Assembly (NCBI GenBank): GCA_013695115.1 | Contig: JACDBD010000089.1 | Location: 1-21,029 of the forward strand | Reading direction: 5' to 3' | Source of the DNA: Actinomycetota bacterium | Lineage (GTDB): Bacteria; Actinomycetota; Acidimicrobiia; IMCC26256; JACDBD01 | DNA: 21,029 nucleotides | Part shown: piece after piece, positions 13,515 to 20,552 of the stretch | Numbering within the stretch: the first letter of the stretch is position 1 | Layout: each line of letters opens with the position of its first letter | Translations under genes and position numbers: made by a program | The notes under the pieces: model-generated | Told to the model about the DNA's origin: nothing | Database searches by the model: none | Seen by the model: only the letters and a program-made list of their open reading frames with translations

Positions 13515-14291
13515 GTGACCGACCAGCGCGAGTTCAAGGACATCCGGGGCAGTGGCGCCGAGAACGCCTCGACGCTGCCCGTCGACGAGTACATGACGGG
13601 CCTGGAGGCGCTCCAAGCCGAGGTCGCGACCGAGAAGAACCTGGTGTGGGAGCGCGTCGCCGACGGGACGCTCTCGATGGAGCTGCTCCAGCGGCTGTGC
13701 AAGGAGTACTACTTCCTCGGCAAGTGGTACACGAGCGAGTTCGGCTCGATCGTCTCCAACACCCCCGACGTCGACGCTCTCGATCTCGGTGCCAGCGAGC
13801 ACTTCGTCCACTGGACCCAGAACCTGGCCGACGAGACCGGCTTCGCCGGCGACCGCAACCACGTCGACATGAAGATCGAGTGGGCCCGTCAGCTCGGGAT
13901 CACCGACGACGAGCTGCTCTCGTACCGGGCGATGCCCGAGTCCATCGGGTCGGTGTTCACGACGCTGTACTACATGCGTCGCTCCTACGAGGAGGGTCTG
14001 GCCGCGTTCGGCTGGGCGGGTGAGCGGTTCGCGGCCTCCACGAACTACGCGGTGAAGATGTACGAGGGGATGCGCGACCACTACGGCATCGAGGTCGAGA
14101 ACTTCAAGGTGCACGCCTACGCCGAGGAGGACCACGGCAAGGCGGCCGACTACCTGTTGCGCCAGGTGGTGCAGACCGCGGGTCAGCAGCGGCGCGTCCG
14201 CCGGGCCGTCGAGCACGTCCTGGTGATGCGCAACGCCCGCACCGCCGCGCTCAACCGCTGGCTCGAGGAGCCGGGAGCGCTGCGGAAGTAG
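13515..14291 (+). CDS. Heme-oxygenase-like fold protein, putative diiron oxidase (HDO/PqqC/TenA-like)
   Basis: A 258-residue all-helical protein of the heme-oxygenase-like superfamily. Helix landmarks are KEYYFLGKWY (63-72), NLADETGF (103-110), GSVFTTLYYMRRSYEEG, GERFAASTNYAVKMYEG and VHAYAEEDHGKAADYLL. By pattern, likely metal ligands are Glu107, His116, Glu170, His200, Glu204 and His207. The last three form H-x3-E-x2-H, where characterised diiron members have H-x3-D-x2-H. Such proteins cleave or oxidise amino acids and fatty acids with O2, but PqqC- and TenA-type relatives work without metal, so activity is uncertain. The GTG at 13515 has AGAGGAG 4 nt upstream. The flavoprotein gene follows after 10 nt, so the two are probably one operon and may act in sequence. 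Confidence 0.8.
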   Translation: MTDQREFKDIRGSGAENASTLPVDEYMTGLEALQAEVATEKNLVWERVADGTLSMELLQRLCKEYYFLGKWYTSEFGSIVSNTPDVDALDLGASEHFVHWTQNLADETGFAGDRNHVDMKIEWARQLGITDDELLSYRAMPESIGSVFTTLYYMRRSYEEGLAAFGWAGERFAASTNYAVKMYEGMRDHYGIEVENFKVHAYAEEDHGKAADYLLRQVVQTAGQQRRVRRAVEHVLVMRNARTAALNRWLEEPGALRK

Positions 14292-14301
14292 TTTCCGGGC
14301 G

Positions 14302-15744
14302 ATGGCGGCACCCCAAACAGTCGATGACCATCTGAGCCTGCTCGAGCACGGCCTCCAACCGCGTGCTTCACGCCCGGCGCACGTCATCGTGGTGGGCGCG
14401 GGCATGGCCGGGCTCGTGGCCGCGTCGGAGCTGCGCAAAGCCGGGCACGACGTGACGCTGCTCGAGGCCCAACAGCGCGTCGGCGGCCGGGTCCTCACCC
14501 TGCGCGAGCCGTTCGCTCCCGGGTTGTGGGGGGAGGCGGGGGCAATGCGGCTACCACGGTCGCATCGCCTCACCATGGAGCTGGTCGACCGGTTCGGCCT
14601 CGAAGTGGCGCCGTTCACGATGGACAACCCGCAGGCGTACTGCTGCCTCGGGGGGCATCAGGTTCGCTTCGCCGACATCGGTGCCGATCCCCGCGCGTTC
14701 GGCTTCGAGCTGGCGGAGGCGGAGTGCTGCCCGCCCGCCGATCTCTGGGGCAGGGCGCTCGCGCCGTTCGCCGCCCGACTCGAGACCGAGGGTGACCTGG
14801 CGTGGGACGCGATCGCCTCCGAGTTCGACCAGTTCGCGGTGCGGGAGTTCCTCGAGGCGCAGGGGTGGTCGGAAGGCGCGATCGAGATGTTCGGCCTCTG
14901 GTTCAACCAGGAGGCGATGATGAACTCGTCGTTCCTGGAGCTCCTGCGCGAGGAGCTCGGCGGCTACTACACCGACCTCGTGTACGTCGTGGGTGGGACC
15001 GACCTGCTCCCGCGCGCGTTCCTGCCCGAGCTCGCTGATCGCATCCGCTTCGGCGCCAGGCTCGCCGCGATCGACCAGTCACCCCGCGACGTGACCGCCC
15101 ACTACCGCACCGGCGCGGGCCGGTTCTCGGTCACCGGCGACTACGCGATCGTCACCGCGCCCTTCCCGGTGCTGCGGCACGTCGAGGCGCTGACGCCGTT
15201 CTCACGCGCCAAGCAGCGCGCCATCCGCCAGCTCCACTACGACGCCTCGGCCAAGGTCTTCCTCCAGTTCCGGCGGCGGTTCTGGGAGGACGACGACGGC
15301 ATCACCGGTGGGGGAAGCGTCACCGATCTGGCGGTACGCAACGTGTACTACCCCGACCACGGGCGCGACACCGGCCGGGGCGTCATGCTGGCCAGCTACA
15401 CCTGGGGGGAGGACGCCCAGCGCTGGGGGAGCCTCTCACCCGGTGACCGCGTCGTGCAGGCGCTCGAGGACGTCTCGAGAATCCACCCGCAGGCCGAGGA
15501 AGAGTTCGAGGTCGGCGCGTCCAAGATGTGGCACGACGACGAGTTCGCCGGCGGCGCGTTCGCGCTCTTCGACCCGGGGCAGCAGACCCTTCTGTACGAG
15601 GCGATCGTCGCTCCCGAGGGCCGCATCCACTTCGCCGGGGAGCACGCCTCGCTCGCGCACGCGTGGATCCAGGGGGCGATCGAGTCTGGCCTCCGAGCGG
15701 CGTCGGAGGTGCACGAGGCAGCAGGAGCTGCCATCACCGAATGA
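14302..15744 (+). CDS. FAD-dependent amine oxidase, L-amino-acid-oxidase-like
   Basis: A 480-residue flavin amine oxidase. The FAD fold is HVIVVGAGMAGLVAASEL (GxGxxG at 32-37), followed by LLEAQQRVGGRV. The segment GEAGAMRLPRSHRL (77-90) places Arg83 where L-amino-acid oxidases bind the substrate carboxylate (G-x-M-R-x-P). The C-terminal FAGEHASLAHAWIQGAIESGLRAA matches the FAGE...HxWI...SGLRAA end of that group better than monoamine oxidases. About 25 residues precede the FAD fold; there is no signal peptide, so it is likely cytoplasmic. The reaction would turn an L-amino acid or amine into the imine/keto acid with H2O2. It follows the diiron-oxidase-type gene by 10 nt and no separate promoter is seen. 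Confidence 0.88.
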   Translation: MAAPQTVDDHLSLLEHGLQPRASRPAHVIVVGAGMAGLVAASELRKAGHDVTLLEAQQRVGGRVLTLREPFAPGLWGEAGAMRLPRSHRLTMELVDRFGLEVAPFTMDNPQAYCCLGGHQVRFADIGADPRAFGFELAEAECCPPADLWGRALAPFAARLETEGDLAWDAIASEFDQFAVREFLEAQGWSEGAIEMFGLWFNQEAMMNSSFLELLREELGGYYTDLVYVVGGTDLLPRAFLPELADRIRFGARLAAIDQSPRDVTAHYRTGAGRFSVTGDYAIVTAPFPVLRHVEALTPFSRAKQRAIRQLHYDASAKVFLQFRRRFWEDDDGITGGGSVTDLAVRNVYYPDHGRDTGRGVMLASYTWGEDAQRWGSLSPGDRVVQALEDVSRIHPQAEEEFEVGASKMWHDDEFAGGAFALFDPGQQTLLYEAIVAPEGRIHFAGEHASLAHAWIQGAIESGLRAASEVHEAAGAAITE

Positions 15745-15767
15745 GGGGGCCGGGTCCCCCGGCCCCC
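15745..15767. terminator. GC-rich hairpin between convergent genes
   Basis: GGGGGCCGGG (15745-15754) and CCCGGCCCCC (15758-15767) form a perfect 10-bp stem with a 3-nt loop starting directly after the TGA of the amine oxidase gene. No T-run follows. Position and strength fit a terminator, possibly working for both converging transcripts. The remaining 50 bp to 15818 hold only GCGAGCGCA-type short direct repeats (around 15791-15808). Confidence 0.6.
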
Positions 15768-15818
15768 GCCGCCGGCTGCGTGCGGGAGCGGCGAGCGCAG
15801 CGAGCGCGACCAGAAGAG

Positions 15819-16814
15819 CTAGATCAGCAGCTCCTCCGCCAGCAGGTCGTGGTGCTCGGCCCGGGTCCCGAGCCAGTGCTCGGAGCCGTAGGCGCGGCGG
15901 ATGAAGAGGTGGAGGTCGTGCTCCCACGTGTACCCGATGCCGCCGTGGATGTGGATGCCGTCTTTGGCCGCCCGGGTGGCGGCGGCGCCGGCGGCGGCCT
16001 TGGCCACGTGGGTGGCGCGGTGGCGGTCGTTGTCACCGGCGTCGTGAGCCATCGCCGCGAACTGCACCGCGCTCGTGGCCCGCTCGAGGTCGAGCGCCAT
16101 ATCAGCCAGCTTGTGCTGAACGGCCTGGAACGAGCCGATGGGCACGTCGAACTGCACCCGCTCCTTGGCGTAGGCGAGTGTCATGTCGAAGAGGCGGCGG
16201 GCGGTGCCGACCATCTCCGCCGCCAGCGCGACCGTCGCCCACTCGACGATCGATTCGAGCTCCTCGGGAAGGATCGGTAGCGGTTCGCCCGATCCGCTCG
16301 CGTCGACGGTGACCTCGAACAGCCGCCGGGTCGTGTCGACAGTGCGGACGAGACGCGTCGGCGGGTTTCGTAACAGCGTGACCGCAGGCTCCCCCGAGAC
16401 GACCGCGACCCAGTCGACGCGGTCGGCTTCGGGCACGAACGTCTTCACCGGGTCGTCGTTGGCGCGCCAGCGGCCGTCGGTGCCGGCCAGCGCCACCGTG
16501 CCCGTGACCTCGCCCGCGAGCGCTGCTGGTAGGAGCTCATGGTCCACTGTCCCGAGCAGGGGCGCGAACAGCGCGGTGGTAGCGAAGAACGGGCCTGGCG
16601 CGGCGACGTAGCCGAGCTCCTCGAGGAAGAGGTGGTGGTCAGTCAGCGGGCCGCCAGCCAGCCCGGCGTACTCGCGCAGGTGCGTCCACAGTGGATCGGC
16701 GGCCGCGGGATCGTCTATGTGGGCGCGCAGCATCGACGTCGTGCACTCGGCCGCGAGCAGTGCGCGCGCGGTGTCGCGCAGCAGCTCCTGATCCTCGGAA
16801 AGAGTGAAGTCCAT
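15819..16814 (-). CDS. Acyl-CoA dehydrogenase, small subunit-type
   Basis: A 331-residue acyl-CoA dehydrogenase, shorter than the usual 380. It has FTLSEDQELLRDTARALL at the N-terminus, the flavin-contact segment YAKERVQFDVPIGSFQAVQHKLADM (215-239) and HIHGGIGYTWEHDLHLFIRR (288-307). The N-terminal domain is reduced: the usual glycine-rich stretch (e.g. G-x-x-x-P-E-x-x-G-G) is replaced by the short REYAGLAGGPLTDHH. The canonical TEPxAGSD substrate/flavin loop is not seen. Such degenerate partners occur in the alpha2-beta2 acyl-CoA dehydrogenases used for steroid side chains, and the full-length partner is encoded 2 nt upstream. The ATG at 16814 has GAGG 6 nt before it. It probably needs the partner for activity. 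Confidence 0.9.
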   Translation of the reverse strand: MDFTLSEDQELLRDTARALLAAECTTSMLRAHIDDPAAADPLWTHLREYAGLAGGPLTDHHLFLEELGYVAAPGPFFATTALFAPLLGTVDHELLPAALAGEVTGTVALAGTDGRWRANDDPVKTFVPEADRVDWVAVVSGEPAVTLLRNPPTRLVRTVDTTRRLFEVTVDASGSGEPLPILPEELESIVEWATVALAAEMVGTARRLFDMTLAYAKERVQFDVPIGSFQAVQHKLADMALDLERATSAVQFAAMAHDAGDNDRHRATHVAKAAAGAAATRAAKDGIHIHGGIGYTWEHDLHLFIRRAYGSEHWLGTRAEHHDLLAEELLI

Positions 16815-16816
16815 GG

Positions 16817-17995
16817 TCAGCCTCGCGGCAGCCCGAGGACGCGCTGGGCGATGATGTTGCGCTGGATCTCCGAGGAGCCACCGGCGATTGTGCTGGCGAA
16901 GCTCACGAAGAAGCTGTGGGCCCAGCGGCCGCTCTCCTCACTGCGCTCGCCGTCCACCACCGTGCCGTAGGCGCCCTGCATCTCCACGCCGAGCTCGAAG
17001 CACTCCTGGCCGAGCTCGGACGTCGCCATCTTCATGAACGAGTGCTCCGGTGCCGAGCTGCCCTGGGCGAAGCTGGCGAAGCCCTTGTATCCGAGCGCCC
17101 GCAGGCTGGCGGCGCGTTCGTACATCTCGGCCAGCCGGCGACGGACGACCGGGTCGCGATCGAGCCCGCGACGCCTAGCGAGCGCGATCAACGAGCCCAC
17201 CGTGTACTCGAGCCGGCTCACGCTCTCGACCCACAGCCCGGCCCGCTCGTGCGCCAGTGATCCCTGGGTGATGCGCCACCCGTCGTCGAGCCCGCCGACG
17301 AGGTTTTCGCGGGCGACGACTACATCGGTGAAGAAGACCTCGGCGAAGCTTGCCGCGCCGGTGATGTGGCGCAGCGGCCGGATCTCGATGCCGGGAGTAT
17401 CCATGTCGACGATCAGCAGGCTGATGCCCTTGTGCTTGGGCACGTCGGGGTTGGTGCGGACGTAGCAGAAGCACTTCTGGGCCACCATCGCGTAGCTGGT
17501 CCACACCTTCTGGCCGTTGACGACGAAGTGGTCGTCGTGCACGGCGGCGCGGGTCTGTATACCGGCGAGGTCGGAGCCGGCGTTGGGTTCGCTCATGCCG
17601 ATGCACCAGACCGTGTCGCCTCGGATCGCCGCCGGCGCCAGCGTCTGCTGCTCGCTCGTACCGAACTCCAGGAGGCTGGGAGCGACGATCGCGTAGCCCG
17701 GGAAGTGGAACGATCGCGGGATGCTGCGACGCGCCATCTCCTCCAGATAGGCGAGCGTCTGGATCGGCGTGCAGTTCCGGCCGCCGAGCTCGGCGGGATA
17801 GGCAGGGATCATCCAGCCGTGGTCGAACAAGGTTGACTGCCACTTGCGCGACCACGCGGGGATGATGTCCCCCGAGTCGTCTTCGATGCTGTCGAAGTCG
17901 CGCTGCACGAGTGCCTCGGGCGGCGCCTGCTCGTCGAGGAACGCGACCAGCTCCGCCCGGAACGCCTCCTCCTTCGGGCCCCAGCCCAGCTTCAT
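16817..17995 (-). CDS. Acyl-CoA dehydrogenase, large subunit-type
   Basis: A 392-residue acyl-CoA dehydrogenase. It shows the flavin/substrate loop WCIGMSEPNAGSDLAGIQT (130-148), VNGQKVWTSYA, and a C-terminal GGSSEIQRNIIAQRVLGLPRG. Glu250 in the LAHER segment is at the place used as catalytic base in some heterotetrameric bacterial enzymes (my alignment from memory). It would oxidise an acyl-CoA to the 2-enoyl-CoA and pass electrons to ETF. I use ATG 17995, four bases after the SDR stop; the longer frame to 18154 runs inside the SDR gene. The gene order SDR, large subunit, small subunit, with gaps of 4 and 2 nt, indicates one operon. Confidence 0.93.
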   Translation of the reverse strand: MKLGWGPKEEAFRAELVAFLDEQAPPEALVQRDFDSIEDDSGDIIPAWSRKWQSTLFDHGWMIPAYPAELGGRNCTPIQTLAYLEEMARRSIPRSFHFPGYAIVAPSLLEFGTSEQQTLAPAAIRGDTVWCIGMSEPNAGSDLAGIQTRAAVHDDHFVVNGQKVWTSYAMVAQKCFCYVRTNPDVPKHKGISLLIVDMDTPGIEIRPLRHITGAASFAEVFFTDVVVARENLVGGLDDGWRITQGSLAHERAGLWVESVSRLEYTVGSLIALARRRGLDRDPVVRRRLAEMYERAASLRALGYKGFASFAQGSSAPEHSFMKMATSELGQECFELGVEMQGAYGTVVDGERSEESGRWAHSFFVSFASTIAGGSSEIQRNIIAQRVLGLPRG

Positions 17996-17999
17996 GTCG

Positions 18000-18923
18000 T
18001 TACTGCTCCGCCGGGGTGAGAAAGGCGGGCACGCCCTCACCGGTCTTGGCGAAGAGCGCGCCGCGGTGGGCGTCGATGCTCTCGATCGTCCACGGCTTGT
18101 CGTCGGTCGCCTCGGTGATGGGGCGCCAGCCTTGCACGATCTGGACCAGGCCACCCTGCACCTTCACCACTTGCCCCGAGATCGGCGCCGAGACGTCGCT
18201 CGCGAGCCAGCAGGCGGCCGCGGCCGCGTTCTCGGGGGCGAAGCGGTCGAACTCACCTTCCTTGGCGGCCATGTACTCGCCCGCGCCGGGCACTTCCTCG
18301 GTCAGGCGGGTACGGGCGACGGGGCAGATCGCGTTCGTGCGCACGCCGATCCGTTCCAGTTCCCGCGCGAGCACCAGCGTCATGGCGGCGATCCCGGCCT
18401 TGGCGGCGGCGTAGTTGACCTGGCCGGCGTTGCCGTAGAGGCCCGACTCCGACGCGGTCGTGACCACGGCCGCGTTCGTGGGCTCGCCGGTCTCCTTGGC
18501 CTTCGCCCGCCAGTACGCACCGGCGAAGCGGATCGGTGCGAAGTGCCCCTTGAGGTGGACGTCGACGACCGCGTCCCACTCGGCCTCCTCCATGTTGAAA
18601 CTCATCTTGTCGCGCAGGATCCCGGCGTTGTTGACGAGCACGTCGAGGCGACCGAAGTCGTCGACGGCCTGCTCGACCAGCGCCTGGGCCCCGTCCCACG
18701 AGCTCACGCTGGCGAAGTTGGCGGCGGCCACGCCACCGGCCTCCTCGATCTCGTCGACCACCTGCTGGGCGGGCCGCTGGTCGGCGCCGCCGCCGGTCGT
18801 CTCGCCCCCTAGGTCGTTCACGACGACCGCCGCGCCCTCCGAGGCCAGCAGCAACGCCTCGGCGCGCCCGATGCCGCGCCCGGCGCCGGTGACGATCGCG
18901 ACTTTGCCGTCGAAGAGGCCCAT
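18000..18923 (-). CDS. Short-chain dehydrogenase/reductase, MFE-2-like
   Basis: A 307-residue SDR. The cofactor site is VAIVTGAGRGIGRAEALLLA (T-G-x3-G-I-G at 12-19). It continues with VVVNDLGGETTGGGADQRPAQQVVDEI, typical of the 3-hydroxyacyl-CoA dehydrogenase domain of peroxisomal multifunctional enzyme type 2. Further motifs are LVNNAG (96-101) and the active site with Ser158 or Ser160, Tyr171 and Lys175 (VNYAAAKAG). About 50 residues follow the Rossmann fold, as in that subgroup. A plausible role is NAD-dependent oxidation of a 3-hydroxyacyl-CoA or hydroxysteroid. The ATG at 18923 is preceded by GGGGAA. The longer open frame to 19229 overlaps the opposite-strand YqcC-like gene and is rejected. 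It is the first gene of the operon with both acyl-CoA dehydrogenases. Confidence 0.92.
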   Translation of the reverse strand: MGLFDGKVAIVTGAGRGIGRAEALLLASEGAAVVVNDLGGETTGGGADQRPAQQVVDEIEEAGGVAAANFASVSSWDGAQALVEQAVDDFGRLDVLVNNAGILRDKMSFNMEEAEWDAVVDVHLKGHFAPIRFAGAYWRAKAKETGEPTNAAVVTTASESGLYGNAGQVNYAAAKAGIAAMTLVLARELERIGVRTNAICPVARTRLTEEVPGAGEYMAAKEGEFDRFAPENAAAAACWLASDVSAPISGQVVKVQGGLVQIVQGWRPITEATDDKPWTIESIDAHRGALFAKTGEGVPAFLTPAEQ

Positions 18924-18959
18924 GGTTCCCCGGGAATACTGAGCTGACGTGGGTGTCAG

Positions 18960-18969
18960 AGAATACGCT
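18960..18969. promoter_or_regulatory. Overlapping divergent -10 elements (TATTCT leftward, TACGCT rightward)
   Basis: In AGAATACGCT, the minus strand reads TATTCT (18965-18960) and the plus strand TACGCT (18964-18969). The leftward start would give a leader of about 30 nt to the SDR ATG with its GGGGAA site. The rightward start would fall within a few bases of ATG 18980, a nearly leaderless message. No clear -35 elements are seen. Confidence 0.4.
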
Positions 18970-18979
18970 CTTGCCTCCG

Positions 18980-19315
18980 ATGACTGACGAGGAGCGGCGC
19001 GCCCGCCTCGGCGAGCTCGCTGACGAGATCGAGGCGGAGATGCGCCGCCTCGGCGTGTGGTCCGAGAGTCCGCCGACCGAGGAGCGCGTGCTCGAGGGCG
19101 GGGCGTTCGGCGTCGGCACCGTCCCGTTCGAGTACTGGATCCAGGTGGTGCTCCTGGCCCGCCTGCGGCAGGTGGCGGCGGGGGAGATCCCGATCCCCGG
19201 GCGCAGCTCCGTCGGCGTGCAGGCGGCACGCGAGTGGGACACGGCCGGCTATGACACGTCGCACCTTCAGGACCTCATCCACGAGGTCGACGCGGTCGCC
19301 GGGGGACGCCGGTAG
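18980..19315 (+). CDS. YqcC-like (DUF446) small protein
   Basis: A 111-residue protein starting TDEERRARLGELADEIEAEM. Its pattern follows the YqcC/DUF446 family: an amphipathic first helix, then a W-S-E-S-P-P segment, then the diagnostic PFEYWIQVVLLARLRQVAAGEIPIPG. In E. coli YqcC the equivalent stretch is similarly P-x-E-W-L-Q-W-V-x-x-P-R-M. The function of the family is not established. I choose ATG 18980 because a TACGCT -10 lies just upstream, leaving almost no leader. An in-frame GTG at 18953 would add nine residues and overlap the promoter region. It stands alone between a divergent operon and a convergent one, so context gives no role. Confidence 0.75.
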   Translation: MTDEERRARLGELADEIEAEMRRLGVWSESPPTEERVLEGGAFGVGTVPFEYWIQVVLLARLRQVAAGEIPIPGRSSVGVQAAREWDTAGYDTSHLQDLIHEVDAVAGGRR

Positions 19316-19348
19316 CGCGGTCAGCCCACGAAGAGAGGCTCGCGTCGA

Positions 19349-19370
19349 CCGGCGAGGCCGGTTTCGCCGG
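19349..19370. terminator. Hairpin between convergent genes
   Basis: CCGGCGA (19349-19355) and TCGCCGG (19364-19370) form a 7-bp stem with an 8-nt loop in the 61-bp gap between the YqcC-like gene and the thiolase gene, which converge here. There is no T-run. It is a possible bidirectional terminator. Confidence 0.4.
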
Positions 19371-19376
19371 CGCTGG

Positions 19377-20552
19377 CTAAGCGTTCGTGGTGAGGATATT
19401 GACGACCGAGACGCCCGAGCCCCGTCCCCCGACGTTGTGCTGGAGGGCGTAGCCGTTGCGCATCTCGACCTGGCGCTCGCCCGCGTCGCCCCGCAGCTGC
19501 CACCAGCACTCGGTCAGCTGGGCCACGCCGCTCGCGCCGATCGGGTGGCCCTTGGCCAGCAGCCCACCCGACGTGTTGACCGGGATCCGGCCCTGGAGCG
19601 ACGTCTCGCCGTCAAGCGATGCCACCCCGCCCTTGCCCTTCTCGACGAACCCGAGGTCCTCGATGTCGAGGATCTCGGTGATGGTGAAGCAGTCGTGCAC
19701 CTCGGCGCAGTCGATCTGGGCCGGCTCGACGCCCGCCATCTTGTAGGCGCGCTCGGCGGCCGCGGTCGTCGCCTTGAGGGCGGTGAACGTCGTCTTCTCG
19801 TGCAGGTAGGGGTGATCGGTGGCGACGCCGAACCCGGCGACGAACACCGGTCGGTCGGTGAACTCGGCTGCCCGCTCCGCGCTCACCAGCAGCGTCGCGG
19901 CGGCGCCGTCGGTCTGGGGGCAGCAGTCGAGGAGGTGGAGCGGGTGGCACACCGGGGGCGAGGCGAGCACGTCGTCGACGGTGATCTCGTTCTGGAAGTG
20001 GGCGAAGGGGTCGCGGGCCCCGTTGTAGTGGTTCTTGACCGCGACCGACGCCAGCATCTCGCGGGTCGTGCCGTACTCGTGCATGTGCCGGGTGGCGAAC
20101 GGCGCGAACAGCACCGGCGCGGTCTCGCCCCGGGTGAAGATCGGATGCCCGGAGGCGGCGCGCGACAGCAAACCCTCCTCGGTCGACTTGTCGCGCATCT
20201 TCTCGACGCCGATCACGAGTACGACGTCGTGCACGCCGCTGGCTACCGCCATGGCGCCGACCCGGAAGGCGTCGGAGCCCGACGGGCACGCGTTCTCGAT
20301 CCGGGTGCACGGGATGCCGGCGAGGCCGATCGCGGTGGGCACGGTGTTGCCGCCGATGCCCTCCTGGCCCCAGAGCGTGCCCCGCTGAGTGGCGACGAAC
20401 GCGGCGTCGACCTGTGACGGCTCGAAGCCGCGGTCGACGCTTCCCACCGCGGCCTGGAAGGCGCCCGCCGCCATCTGCTCGTAGCTCTGCTCGAACAGCT
20501 CGCCGAACTTGATGAGCCCGGCGCCGACGACCGCGACCCGGTTCCAGCTCAT
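19377..20552 (-). CDS. Thiolase-superfamily protein, SCP2/lipid-transfer type
   Basis: A 391-residue thiolase-fold protein of the SCP2-thiolase-like group. The nucleophile is Cys89 in IENACPSGSDAF. Active-site His286 lies in VHDCFTITE, and His336 in NTSGGLLAKGHPIGASG. At the C-terminus the family-typical LQHNVGGRGSGV replaces the C-x-G-G loop of classical thiolases. It could cleave 3-oxoacyl-CoA or condense acetyl-CoA units. Its ATG overlaps the stop of the DUF35 gene (ATGA). DUF35 proteins form complexes with thiolases in archaeal mevalonate synthesis and with Ltp2-type aldolases in steroid side-chain cleavage, so a complex is likely. Retention of Cys89 points to thiolase rather than aldolase chemistry. 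Confidence 0.92.
   Translation of the reverse strand: MSWNRVAVVGAGLIKFGELFEQSYEQMAAGAFQAAVGSVDRGFEPSQVDAAFVATQRGTLWGQEGIGGNTVPTAIGLAGIPCTRIENACPSGSDAFRVGAMAVASGVHDVVLVIGVEKMRDKSTEEGLLSRAASGHPIFTRGETAPVLFAPFATRHMHEYGTTREMLASVAVKNHYNGARDPFAHFQNEITVDDVLASPPVCHPLHLLDCCPQTDGAAATLLVSAERAAEFTDRPVFVAGFGVATDHPYLHEKTTFTALKATTAAAERAYKMAGVEPAQIDCAEVHDCFTITEILDIEDLGFVEKGKGGVASLDGETSLQGRIPVNTSGGLLAKGHPIGASGVAQLTECWWQLRGDAGERQVEMRNGYALQHNVGGRGSGVSVVNILTTNA

Noticed and set aside
14283..14297. Small inverted repeat CGGAA-GTAGT-TTCCG at the junction of the oxidase pair
   Set aside because: The stem is only 5 bp, spans the stop codon and has no T-run. It is too weak to call a terminator or regulator.
19377..20552. 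Steroid side-chain aldolase (Ltp2-type) instead of thiolase
   Set aside because: The DUF35 partner suggested it, but the nucleophilic Cys89 and both active-site histidines of thiolases are kept, which favours thiolase chemistry.
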